Shown one piece after another: positions 50,910 through 58,819 of a DNA stretch of 64,000 nt. Positions within the stretch are counted from its first letter, which is position 1; each line of letters begins with the position of its first letter. Location of the stretch: assembly GCF_009709555.1 (NCBI RefSeq), contig NZ_WJBG01000167.1:1-64000 (forward strand). Reading direction: 5' to 3'. The DNA is from Streptomyces blattellae (lineage in GTDB: Bacteria > Actinomycetota > Actinomycetes > Streptomycetales > Streptomycetaceae). The translations under genes and the position numbers were made by a program. The notes beneath the pieces were generated by a model. That model was given only the letters and a program-made list of their open reading frames with translations. It ran no database searches and was not told the origin of the DNA.

Positions 50910-51030
50910 CGATGGGGTGCCGCCCCAGCTCGCGCAGCCTGCGGGCAGTCGTGCCGCTGGGGCGGCACGGGTGGGCGCAGGCTGCACCCCGTAAGCGCCG
51001 GGCTGCGCGACCCACCCCGAAGGCACCCAA
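50910..51030. repeat. REP-like intergenic stem-loop element
   Basis: GTGCCGCCCCAGC (50917-50929) pairs perfectly with GCTGGGGCGGCAC (50956-50968). It is followed by GGGTGGGCGCAG, which pairs imperfectly with CTGCGCGACCCACCC (about 51004-51018). The double stem-loop resembles repeat elements found between many Streptomyces genes and may terminate the SprT-like gene. The rest of 50860-51240 is the rpsP leader, with no other gene. Confidence 0.6.
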
Positions 51031-51240
51031 GACGCCGGGTGCCCCTGAAGCATGCCCAGCTTCACGCACCGTCGGCTCAAAGCGACCCGCAGGGTATGGC
51101 ACAATGGCTAGCTGTACTCGACAGCCGCACAGGACCCCTCTCTCCTCCGGCTGACGCGTCCATCGGGCACTCGGGTACCGCAACCCCACGCGGCCATCTC
51201 GCCGTGCCCAACCACGTCAAATCCAGGAGAACCCACTCCC

Positions 51241-51669
51241 GTGGCAGTCAAGATCAAGCTGAAGCGTCTGGGCAAGATCCGTTCGCCTCACTACCGCATC
51301 GTCATCGCCGACTCCCGCACCCGCCGTGACGGCCGTGCGATCGAGGAGATCGGTCTGTACCACCCGGTGCAGAACCCCTCGCGCATCGAGGTCAACGCCG
51401 ACCGCGTGGCGTACTGGCTCTCCGTCGGCGCCCAGCCGACCGAGCCCGTCCTCGCCATCCTGAAGAAGACCGGCGACTGGCAGAAGTTCAAGGGCGAGCC
51501 CGCCCCGGCGCCGCTGCTGCAGCCGGCCGAGAAGGCGGCGCGTCCGTCCTTCGAGGCTCTCGGCGGCGACGACGAGGGCAAGGGTGAGGCGATCACCCAG
51601 AAGAAGAAGGCTGAGAAGAAGGACGAGGCCGCCGCTGAGTCTTCTTCGTCTGCGTCGACCGAGGCCTGA
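51241..51669 (+). CDS. rpsP: 30S ribosomal protein S16
   Basis: 142 residues from GTG 51241. VAVKIKLKRLGKIRSPHYRIVIADSRTRRDGR is the S16 N terminus. After the conserved part (about 85 residues) there is an actinobacterial tail rich in Lys, Glu, Ala and Ser. It heads the rpsP-khpA-rimM-trmD operon. Only a weak AGGAG-like site (TCCAGGAGAA, 51221-51230) precedes it. Confidence 0.97.
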   Translation: MAVKIKLKRLGKIRSPHYRIVIADSRTRRDGRAIEEIGLYHPVQNPSRIEVNADRVAYWLSVGAQPTEPVLAILKKTGDWQKFKGEPAPAPLLQPAEKAARPSFEALGGDDEGKGEAITQKKKAEKKDEAAAESSSSASTEA

Positions 51670-51671
51670 GC

Positions 51672-51911
51672 ATGCTCGAGGAGGCTCTCGAGCACCTCGT
51701 GAAGGGCATCGTCGACAACCCTGACGATGTGCAGGTCGCCTCGCGCACCCTGCGCCGCGGACGCGTGCTGGAGGTCCGGGTCCACCCCGACGACCTCGGC
51801 AAGGTCATCGGCCGCAACGGCCGTACCGCACGCGCTCTGCGCACCGTCGTGGGCGCCATCGGCGGCCGCGGTGTCCGCGTCGACCTCGTCGACGTGGACC
51901 ACGTCCGCTGA
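51672..51911 (+). CDS. khpA: KH-domain RNA-binding protein KhpA
   Basis: 79 residues, ATG 2 bp after the rpsP stop. A single type II KH domain with the GKVIGRNGRTARALRTVVGA loop (GxxG = GRNG) that grips single-stranded RNA. In other bacteria KhpA pairs with KhpB and binds many transcripts. Its place between rpsP and rimM is the standard actinobacterial arrangement. Confidence 0.95.
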   Translation: MLEEALEHLVKGIVDNPDDVQVASRTLRRGRVLEVRVHPDDLGKVIGRNGRTARALRTVVGAIGGRGVRVDLVDVDHVR

Positions 51912-51999
51912 CGCTGAACACAGCACCGGCTCGGGCCGGGGAGGGCCACTGGGCCGTCCCCGGCCCGCAGTCGTACGTACGACAGGAGATCTTCGAAAA

Positions 52000-52545
52000 G
52001 TGCAGCTCGTAGTCGCCCGGATCGGCCGCGCCCACGGCATCAAGGGCGAGGTCACCGTCGAGGTACGCACCGACGAGCCGGAACTCAGGCTCGCCCCCGG
52101 CGCCGTACTGGCCACCGACCCCCCGTCCGCGGGCCCGCTCACCGTCGAGACCGGCCGGGTGCACAGCGGCCGCCTCCTGCTGCGCTTCGAGGGCGTACAC
52201 GACCGGACCGGCGCCGAGGCCCTGCGCAACATCCTCCTGATCGCCGAGATCGACCCGGAGGAACTGCCCGAGGGCGAGGACGAGTACTACGACCACCAGC
52301 TGATGGACCTGGACGTCGTCACCGAGGACGGCACGGAGGTCGGCCGGATCACGGAGATCTCGCACCTGCCTTCGCAGGACCTGTTCATCGTGGAGCGCCC
52401 GGACGGCAGCGAGGTGCTGATCCCCTTCGTGGCGGAGATCGTCACCGAGATCGACCTGGAGGAGCAGCGGGCGGTCATCGACCCGCCGCCGGGCCTGATC
52501 GACGACCAGGCGGAGATCGTGTCGTCGAGGGACCCCGAAGCATGA
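52000..52545 (+). CDS. rimM: Ribosome maturation factor RimM
   Basis: 181 residues from GTG 52000 with AGGAG at 51984-51988. It assists 30S head assembly with S19. The N-terminal domain starts VQLVVARIGRAHGIKGEVTVEVRTD, and the PRC-barrel part includes EDEYYDHQLMDLDVVTEDG and LFIVERPDGSEVLIPFV. Its stop overlaps trmD by 4 bp. Confidence 0.97.
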   Translation: MQLVVARIGRAHGIKGEVTVEVRTDEPELRLAPGAVLATDPPSAGPLTVETGRVHSGRLLLRFEGVHDRTGAEALRNILLIAEIDPEELPEGEDEYYDHQLMDLDVVTEDGTEVGRITEISHLPSQDLFIVERPDGSEVLIPFVAEIVTEIDLEEQRAVIDPPPGLIDDQAEIVSSRDPEA

Positions 52546-53375
52546 GACTCGACGTCGTCACGATCTTCCCCGAGTACCTGGAGCCCCTGAACGTCTCCCT
52601 CGTCGGCAAGGCACGCGCGCGTGGACAGCTGAACGTGCACGTGCATGATCTTCGGGCCTGGACGTACGACCGTCACCACACCGTCGACGACACCTCGTAC
52701 GGCGGCGGCCCGGGCATGGTGATGAAGACCGAGCCCTGGGGCGACGCCCTGGACTCCGTCCTCGCCGACGGCTACGAGACCGGCTCCCACGCCCCCGCAC
52801 TCCTCGTCCCCACGCCCAGCGGACGCCCCTTCACCCAGGAACTCGCCGTCGAGCTCTCCGAGCGCCCCTGGCTGATCTTCACGCCCGCCCGCTACGAGGG
52901 CATCGACCGCCGTGTCATCGACGAGTACGCGACCCGGATGCGCGTCTACGAGGTGTCCATCGGCGACTACGTCCTCGCCGGCGGAGAGGCGGCCGTACTC
53001 GTCATCACGGAAGCTGTGGCCCGCCTGCTGCCCGGTGTGCTGGGCAACGCCGAGTCGCACCGGGACGACTCCTTCGCGCCCGGCGCCATGGCCAACCTGC
53101 TGGAGGGGCCCGTCTACACCAAGCCGCCCGAGTGGCGCGGCCGGGAGATCCCGGAGGTGCTGCTCAGCGGCCACCACGGCAAGATCGCCCGCTGGCGCCG
53201 GGACGAGGCGCTGAAACGTACGACGGCCCACCGGCCCGACCTCATCGAGCGCTGCGACCCCGAGGTCTTCGACAAGAAGGACCGCGAGATGCTCTCCATC
53301 CTGGGCTGGATGCCCGCCCCGGAGGGTGAGCCGTACGGCCGATTTTGGCGCAGGCCAGAGGGCGTGGAAGAATAG
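52542..53375 (+). CDS. trmD: tRNA (guanine37-N1)-methyltransferase TrmD
   Basis: 277 residues from ATG 52542. It methylates G37 of tRNAs with G36, preventing frameshifts. The SPOUT trefoil knot motifs are PGMVMKTEPW, LLVPTPSGRPFTQ, ARYEGIDRRV and SIGDYVLAGGEAAVLV. The C-terminal domain (PPEWRGREIPEVLLSGHHGKI) binds tRNA. It ends the rpsP operon; rplS follows after 135 bp. Confidence 0.98.
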   Translation: MRLDVVTIFPEYLEPLNVSLVGKARARGQLNVHVHDLRAWTYDRHHTVDDTSYGGGPGMVMKTEPWGDALDSVLADGYETGSHAPALLVPTPSGRPFTQELAVELSERPWLIFTPARYEGIDRRVIDEYATRMRVYEVSIGDYVLAGGEAAVLVITEAVARLLPGVLGNAESHRDDSFAPGAMANLLEGPVYTKPPEWRGREIPEVLLSGHHGKIARWRRDEALKRTTAHRPDLIERCDPEVFDKKDREMLSILGWMPAPEGEPYGRFWRRPEGVEE

Positions 53376-53510
53376 GCCGCTGCTGTGCGCCGTCCGGCGT
53401 GCGCCCCTGCCACAGGGGGACACGACGCCCGCCCCGACGAGCACGGCTCTCATCCCGCAACACCTAGTTTCCGTTGATGACCTGTGGCATCAGCGAGGAA
53501 AGCAGACGAA

Positions 53511-53861
53511 ATGTCTCACCTGCTCGACATCGTCGACTCCGCGTCGCTGCGCAGTGACGTCCCGGCCTTCCGCCCGGGCGACACGGTCAACGTCCACGTC
53601 CGCGTCATCGAGGGCAACCGCTCCCGTGTGCAGCAGTTCAAGGGCGTGGTCATCCGTCGCCAGGGCGCCGGTGTCCGCGAGACCTTCACGGTCCGCAAGG
53701 TCTCCTTCTCCGTCGGCGTCGAGCGCACCTTCCCGGTGCACACCCCGATCGTCGAGAAGATCGAGCTCGTCACCAAGGGCGACGTGCGCCGGGCCAAGCT
53801 GTACTACCTGCGCGACCTGCGCGGCAAGGCAGCGAAGATCAAGGAGAAGCGCGAGAACTGA
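53511..53861 (+). CDS. rplS: 50S ribosomal protein L19
   Basis: 116 residues from ATG 53511; the frame extends to an ATG at 53484 but the internal start gives the family's N terminus (MSHLLDIVDSASLRSD). FRPGDTVNVHVRVIEG and VVIRRQGAGVRETFTVRK are diagnostic. It heads a run into the signal peptidase genes, the first of which starts 45 bp later. Confidence 0.97.
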   Translation: MSHLLDIVDSASLRSDVPAFRPGDTVNVHVRVIEGNRSRVQQFKGVVIRRQGAGVRETFTVRKVSFSVGVERTFPVHTPIVEKIELVTKGDVRRAKLYYLRDLRGKAAKIKEKREN

Positions 53862-53906
53862 GCGCTTCCCGGAGGTCTCAGCGGGGCCGGATAGCATCTG
53901 GCCCCG

Positions 53907-54641
53907 ATGGACACCGAAGCACAGCCGACGGAGCGCGACCGCTCCTCCCGCCCTTTCGCATCCGAGGAGATCTCGGCCACAGGGGGGCAGGAGGGACGGT
54001 CGCGTTTCGCGTTGGCGTCGCGGATCACCGACTGGCTCCCCGGCGGGCGGATCAGCCTGACCCTGCTTGTCTGCCTGCTGTTTCTCCTGCTGCTCAACGC
54101 GTTTGTGGTGCAGCCGTTCGAGATCCCCAGCGGATCCATGGAGCGCGGGTTGAGGATCGGGGACCGTGTTCTCGTAAATAAGTTGGCGTACCGTTTCGGT
54201 GCTCAGCCGCGGCGTGGCGATGTCATCGTGTTCGACGGAACCGGGTACTTCGGGGACGCGGATTACATCAAGCGCGTCGTCGGTGTGGGGAAAGACCACG
54301 TGGTCTGCTGTGACAAGGAGGGGAGGATCGTGGTGAACGGCCGGTCGGTCGACGAGTCGTCGTTCCTGTACCCCGGCGACAGCCCGTCCACGGTGCCCTT
54401 CGACGTCGTCGTGCCGCCAGGCACCCTGTTCGTCCTCGGCGACCACCGCAGCAAGTCCAGCGACTCCCGCGACCACCTCGGTTCACCGGGCGGCGGCATG
54501 GTCCCCGTCGGCGACGTAGTGGGCCGTGCCGACTGGATCGTCTGGCCCGCCGGACACGCCACGCGCCTGCACCGCCCCGACGCCTACGCGCGCGTGCCCG
54601 CCGCCCAGGAGGCGTCGACACGGGCGGGCGCCGATGGGTAA
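53907..54641 (+). CDS. sipW: Type I signal peptidase, first of four
   Basis: 244 residues. It removes signal peptides from Sec/Tat-exported proteins. One N-terminal membrane span (about 50-70, SLTLLVCLLFLLLLNAFVV), then the catalytic Ser in PFEIPSGSMERGL, the catalytic Lys in YIKRVVGVG, and the box GDHRSKSSDSR. There is no C-terminal span. CCD in VVCCDKEG is shared with two of the paralogues. The stop overlaps the next start by 8 bp. Confidence 0.95.
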   Translation: MDTEAQPTERDRSSRPFASEEISATGGQEGRSRFALASRITDWLPGGRISLTLLVCLLFLLLLNAFVVQPFEIPSGSMERGLRIGDRVLVNKLAYRFGAQPRRGDVIVFDGTGYFGDADYIKRVVGVGKDHVVCCDKEGRIVVNGRSVDESSFLYPGDSPSTVPFDVVVPPGTLFVLGDHRSKSSDSRDHLGSPGGGMVPVGDVVGRADWIVWPAGHATRLHRPDAYARVPAAQEASTRAGADG

Positions 54642-55725
54642 CCGCGGCAGGCCGCGCGGGGTCTCCGCGCACGCGGCCGACAATCTGCTGCCCACCGGTG
54701 TCCGGCGGGCCGCCTCCCCGGCCGGTGGCCGTACCCGGGCCGAGCGGCGCAAGCTCCAGCGCAAGGTCAAGCGGCGCCGCAGGCATTCCGCCGTCAAGGA
54801 GATACCCCTTCTCGTCGGCGTCGCCGTCCTCATAGCCCTCGTCCTGAAGACCTTCCTCGTGCAGGCCTTCGTGATCCCGTCCGGCTCCATGGAACAGACG
54901 ATCCAGATCGGCGACCGCGTCCTGGTCGACAAGCTCACCCCGTGGTTCGGCTCCAAGCCGCAGCGCGGGGACGTCGTCGTCTTCAAGGACCCCGGCGGCT
55001 GGCTCCAGGACGAGCAGACCACCACCAAGCAGGAAGACCCCATCATCGTCAAGCAGGTCAAGGAAGCGCTCACCTTCATCGGCCTGCTGCCGTCCGACGA
55101 CGAGAAGGACCTCATCAAGCGGGTCGTCGGAGTCGGCGGCGACCGCGTCAAGTGCTGTGACACGCAGGGACGGGTGACCGTCAACGGCGTTCCGCTGGAG
55201 GAGGGTGACTACCTCTACCCCGGCAACGCCCCCTCCCAGACCCAGTTCGACATCACCGTCCCGGAGGGACGGCTGTGGGTGATGGGCGACCACCGCAGCA
55301 ACTCCGCGGACTCCCGCTCCCACCAGGACCAGGAGTACGGCGGCACGGTCTCCGAGGACGAGGTCGTGGGCCGGGCCATGGTCATCGCCTGGCCTTTCAG
55401 CCACTGGAACGGCCTGGACGAACCGAAAACCTACGCATCCGTGACCGACTCGGCGTCCGGGACGACCGCGGCTCCCCGGCTGTCGCATAGGGTTGCACCC
55501 GACGATCCGAACAGAATGATCCAGCTCCCGACCCCTGCGGAACTCCCGCTCGTTATGGGAGTGGTGGGCCTGCGCCGCGCATGGGGCAGGCGGCGGCACA
55601 GAGTAAGGAGTTGGCGTGGGGGATGTGGCGGTTGGCGCACGGTCCGGGCACGACGGCGAGGACCGCGGGCGCCCCGTGGACGCGGCTGTCCCGGCGGCGG
55701 ACAACGCCGTGACCTCCGGAAGTGA
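54634..55725 (+). CDS. sipX: Type I signal peptidase, second of four
   Basis: 363 residues from ATG 54634. A basic N terminus (RRKLQRKVKRRRRHS) precedes the span PLLVGVAVLIALVLKTFLV; catalytic Ser is in FVIPSGSMEQT and Lys in LIKRVVGVGGD, with box GDHRSNSADSR. A hydrophobic stretch (ELPLVMGVVGL) near 315 precedes an Arg/Gly-rich tail. The last 110 bp overlap the next gene, so the tail is coded in two frames; this is confirmed only as an open frame. Confidence 0.92.
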   Translation: MGNRGRPRGVSAHAADNLLPTGVRRAASPAGGRTRAERRKLQRKVKRRRRHSAVKEIPLLVGVAVLIALVLKTFLVQAFVIPSGSMEQTIQIGDRVLVDKLTPWFGSKPQRGDVVVFKDPGGWLQDEQTTTKQEDPIIVKQVKEALTFIGLLPSDDEKDLIKRVVGVGGDRVKCCDTQGRVTVNGVPLEEGDYLYPGNAPSQTQFDITVPEGRLWVMGDHRSNSADSRSHQDQEYGGTVSEDEVVGRAMVIAWPFSHWNGLDEPKTYASVTDSASGTTAAPRLSHRVAPDDPNRMIQLPTPAELPLVMGVVGLRRAWGRRRHRVRSWRGGCGGWRTVRARRRGPRAPRGRGCPGGGQRRDLRK

Positions 55726-56611
55726 CTCCGGGGCGGCCGGCGACGGCACAACGGCGGACCAGCAGAACCCGACCGGTCCCCAGGGGCCGGGCGACTCGAC
55801 CCCTCAGGCGAAGAAGCCACGCTCCTTCTGGAAGGAGCTGCCCATCCTGATCGGTATCGCGCTGGTTCTCGCGCTGCTGATCAAGACGTTCCTGGTGCAG
55901 GCTTTCTCGATCCCCTCCGACTCGATGCAGGACACCCTCCAGCAGGGTGACCGCGTCCTGGTCGACAAGCTCACCCCGTGGTTCGGCGCCGAGCCCGAGC
56001 GCGGCGAGGTCGTCGTCTTCCACGACCCCGACAACTGGCTGGCGGGCGAGCCGACAACCGACCCGAACGCGCTGCAGACCTTCCTCAGCTGGATCGGCCT
56101 GATGCCGTCCGCGGAGGAGAAGGACCTGATCAAGCGCGTGATCGGCGTCGGCGGCGACACCATCGAGTGCAAGGGCACGGGCCCGCTGACGGTCAACGGC
56201 AAGGCGCTGAACGAGACGTCGTACGTCTACCCGGGCAACACCCCGTGCAGCGTCGACGACCAGGGCGGTCAGTTCAAGGTGAAGGTCCCCGAGGGCTTCA
56301 TCTGGGTCATGGGCGACCACCGGCAGAACTCCCGCGACTCCCGCTACAACCAGTCCGACGCGAACAACGGCATGGTCCCGGTGGACAAGGTCGTCGGCCG
56401 CGCCATCGTCAAGGCCTGGCCGATCAACCGCTGGGGCACGCTCCCGGTCCCGGACACCTTCGGCCAGTCCGGCCTGGGCGACCAGCTGGCGACCGCGGTC
56501 ACCTCGCCGGGTGCCCTGGGGCTCGCCGGTGCGGTGCCGCTGGTGCTGGTGCGGCGGCGGAAGGTTTCCGAGTACCGCAAGACGTCCGAGTCCCAGAAGG
56601 TCTCCGAGTAA
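55616..56611 (+). CDS. sipY: Type I signal peptidase, third of four
   Basis: 331 residues from GTG 55616 with AAGGAG at 55605-55610. Acidic, low-complexity residues 1-65; span LPILIGIALVLALLIKTFLV; catalytic Ser in FSIPSDSMQDT, where Asp replaces the Gly of the usual SGSM; Lys in LIKRVIGVGGD; box GDHRQNSRDSR. A second, C-terminal membrane span (LGLAGAVPLVLV) is followed by an RRRK stop-transfer. Loop insert DPDNWLAGEPTTDPN distinguishes this copy and sipX from sipW and sipZ. Confidence 0.94.
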   Translation: MGDVAVGARSGHDGEDRGRPVDAAVPAADNAVTSGSDSGAAGDGTTADQQNPTGPQGPGDSTPQAKKPRSFWKELPILIGIALVLALLIKTFLVQAFSIPSDSMQDTLQQGDRVLVDKLTPWFGAEPERGEVVVFHDPDNWLAGEPTTDPNALQTFLSWIGLMPSAEEKDLIKRVIGVGGDTIECKGTGPLTVNGKALNETSYVYPGNTPCSVDDQGGQFKVKVPEGFIWVMGDHRQNSRDSRYNQSDANNGMVPVDKVVGRAIVKAWPINRWGTLPVPDTFGQSGLGDQLATAVTSPGALGLAGAVPLVLVRRRKVSEYRKTSESQKVSE

Positions 56612-56681
56612 CGCCCCGGCCGGTTTATGAACCAAACCTTGGGCTGACCTGGTGCCGTACCCCCGGGTAGGGTGCGGACTC

Positions 56682-57461
56682 ATGGGTGGCGAGAGCACGA
56701 CACGTACGGCCCCGCGCAGCGGTGGGGTGGACAGGAGCCCGGCGGGCGGCCGGCTCGGACAGCGGTTGTCCGGAGTAGCCGTGGCGCTGGGCCTTGTGCT
56801 GTTCCTCGGTGGGTTCGCCTGGGGAGCGGTCGTCTACCGGCCGTACACCGTGCCCACCAGTTCGATGGCGCCGACGATCGGCATGGGCGACCGGGTGCTC
56901 GCGGAGCGGGTCGACGGCGCAGACGTACGCCGTGGTGACGTCGTCGTCTTCACCGACCGGACCTGGGTGAGCGACTCGCCCGTGGTCAAGCGCGTCGTCG
57001 CCGTCGGCGGGGACACCGTCGCCTGCTGCACCGACGGCAAGCTGACCGTCAACGGCAAGCAGATCGACGAACCGTATCTGCCCGAGGGCAGCGCGGCCGA
57101 GGCCACGGACTTCCCGGCCGTGACGGTCCCCGAGGGACGGCTCTTCCTGCTCGGCGACGAACGCCAGGGCTCCCTGGACTCCACCGCCCACCTGACGGAC
57201 GCCGCGAGTGGCACCGTGGCGCGCAGTGCCGTCAGCGCCCGGGTCGACGCGGTCGTCTGGCCCATGGACGGCATGCTGCAGCGCCCCTCCGGTTTCGAGA
57301 CGCTGGGCGCCCTGTCCGCTCCCGGCCCACTGCGTACGATGGTCGCGCTGGTGCTCGCCGGTGGCGTCCTCGTCCTCGTCGGCGGCGCGTACGGCCCGAT
57401 CGCCAAGCGGCTCGGCTCCCGCAACCGTCCGAGCAGCCCGGGACCCGCCGGTGGCCGCTGA
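56682..57461 (+). CDS. sipZ: Type I signal peptidase, fourth of four
   Basis: 259 residues from ATG 56682. N-terminal span VAVALGLVLFLGGFAWGAVV; catalytic Ser in YTVPTSSMAPTIGMGDRV and Lys in VVKRVVAVGGD; the last box reads LLGDERQGSLDS, with Glu in place of His (GDER versus GDHR). A C-terminal span (TMVALVLAGGVLVLVGGAY) is present. It is the most divergent of the four. It overlaps the Nudix gene by 11 bp. Confidence 0.94.
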   Translation: MGGESTTRTAPRSGGVDRSPAGGRLGQRLSGVAVALGLVLFLGGFAWGAVVYRPYTVPTSSMAPTIGMGDRVLAERVDGADVRRGDVVVFTDRTWVSDSPVVKRVVAVGGDTVACCTDGKLTVNGKQIDEPYLPEGSAAEATDFPAVTVPEGRLFLLGDERQGSLDSTAHLTDAASGTVARSAVSARVDAVVWPMDGMLQRPSGFETLGALSAPGPLRTMVALVLAGGVLVLVGGAYGPIAKRLGSRNRPSSPGPAGGR

Positions 57462-57975
57462 GGCGGCCGACGTCGGCGCGGACTCGTACGAAGGCGGACT
57501 GCGCAAGGTGGCCCGGGTCGTCCTCCTCGACCCGCAGGACCGCATCCTGCTGCTGCACGGTCACGAGCCGGACGATCCGGCCGACGACTGGTGGTTCACG
57601 CCCGGGGGCGGTCTGGAAGGCGACGAGACCCGTGAGCAGGCCGCTCTCAGGGAACTCGCGGAGGAGACCGGGATCACCGAGGTCGAGCTCGGTCCGGTGC
57701 TGTGGCGGCGGAAGTGCTCCTTCCCGTTCGCCGGCCGCCGCTGGGACCAGGACGAGTGGTACTACCTGGCTCGTACGGCGCAGACCGCGACCCGGGCCGC
57801 GGGCCTCACCGAGCTGGAGCGGCGCAGTGTCGCAGGAGCACGTTGGTGGACGTGTGAGGAACTGACCCGGGCGCATGAGACGGTGTATCCGACCAGACTC
57901 GCCGGGCTGCTGCGCAGGCTGCTCGACGAAGGTCCCCCGGCCAGGCCCGAGATCCTCGACACGGAAATCGCCTAG
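57451..57975 (+). CDS. Nudix hydrolase
   Basis: 174 residues from GTG 57451. The Nudix box is complete: GGGLEGDETREQAALRELAEETGI (about residues 51-74), giving the Mg-binding Glu residues. N-terminal strand KVARVVLLDPQDRILLLHGH and later DQDEWYYLARTAQ. It hydrolyses a nucleoside-diphosphate-linked compound; the substrate cannot be told. Start overlap with sipZ suggests coupling. Confidence 0.93.
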   Translation: MAAEAADVGADSYEGGLRKVARVVLLDPQDRILLLHGHEPDDPADDWWFTPGGGLEGDETREQAALRELAEETGITEVELGPVLWRRKCSFPFAGRRWDQDEWYYLARTAQTATRAAGLTELERRSVAGARWWTCEELTRAHETVYPTRLAGLLRRLLDEGPPARPEILDTEIA

Positions 57976-58031
57976 GGGCTCACGGGACTGGCGCACAATG
58001 GTGGGATCGCACGGCTGAAGGGGAACATGCC

Positions 58032-58340
58032 ATGAGCGCCGAGGACCTCGAAAAGTACGAGACCGAGATGGAGCTGAAGCTCTACCGGGAGTACCGCGAT
58101 GTCGTCGGTCTGTTCAAATACGTGATCGAGACCGAGCGGCGCTTCTACCTGACCAACGACTACGAGATGCAGGTGCACTCGGTCCAGGGTGAGGTGTTCT
58201 TCGAGGTATCCATGGCGGATGCCTGGGTCTGGGACATGTACCGGCCGGCTCGGTTCGTGAAGCAGGTCCGGGTGCTTACGTTCAAGGACGTGAACATTGA
58301 GGAGCTGAACAAGAGCGACCTGGAGCTGCCGAGTGGGTGA
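58032..58340 (+). CDS. DUF2469 family protein
   Basis: 102 residues from ATG 58032. MSAEDLEKYETEMELKLYREYRDVVGLFKYVIETERRFYL is the highly conserved actinobacterial DUF2469 N terminus, followed by aromatic-rich FFEVSMADAWVWDMYRPARF. No cofactor motif is recognised. The family is nearly invariant among Streptomyces, usually just before yraN. Function unknown. Confidence 0.93.
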   Translation: MSAEDLEKYETEMELKLYREYRDVVGLFKYVIETERRFYLTNDYEMQVHSVQGEVFFEVSMADAWVWDMYRPARFVKQVRVLTFKDVNIEELNKSDLELPSG

Positions 58341-58447
58341 GCGTCCCCCGCAGGGGTGACGGAGTTGTCCACAACCGTCGAGTAGCACACCAAGATCCAC
58401 TTCGTGGGGTCGGATGCGTGACCGTTGGCGCCGGAGGTGGTGCCGAC

Positions 58448-58819
58448 ATGAACACACATCTGGCACGCAGCGCACTCGGGAAGTACGGCGAGGAACTGGC
58501 CGCGCGGCGGCTGGCCGAGGCCGGGATGACGGTCCTGGAGCGCAACTGGCGCTGCGGACGGTCCGGGGAGATCGACATCGTGGCCCGGGACGGGGACGTC
58601 CTGGTCGTCTGCGAGGTCAAGACCCGCAGGGCGGGTCTTTTCGAGCATCCGATGGCCGCAGTGACCCCGGAGAAGGCGGAGCGTCTGCGCGGCCTCGCCG
58701 AGCGCTGGATCCACGCCCACGGAGGAGCTCCACCGGGCGGCGTCCGCATCGACCTCGTCGGTGTCGTCCTGCCCCGCCGCGGTGCCGCCGTCGTCGAGCA
58801 CGCACGGGGGGTGGCCTGA
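58448..58819 (+). CDS. yraN: UPF0102 (YraN) nuclease-like protein
   Basis: 123 residues from ATG 58448. A restriction-endonuclease-like fold: GEELAARRLAEAGMTVLERNWR, then SGEIDIVARDGDVLVVCEVKTRR, which carries the PD-(D/E)xK acidic/lysine set (E, D, E-x-K). The biological target is not established. It overlaps comM by 1 bp, as in most actinobacteria. Confidence 0.95.
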   Translation: MNTHLARSALGKYGEELAARRLAEAGMTVLERNWRCGRSGEIDIVARDGDVLVVCEVKTRRAGLFEHPMAAVTPEKAERLRGLAERWIHAHGGAPPGGVRIDLVGVVLPRRGAAVVEHARGVA

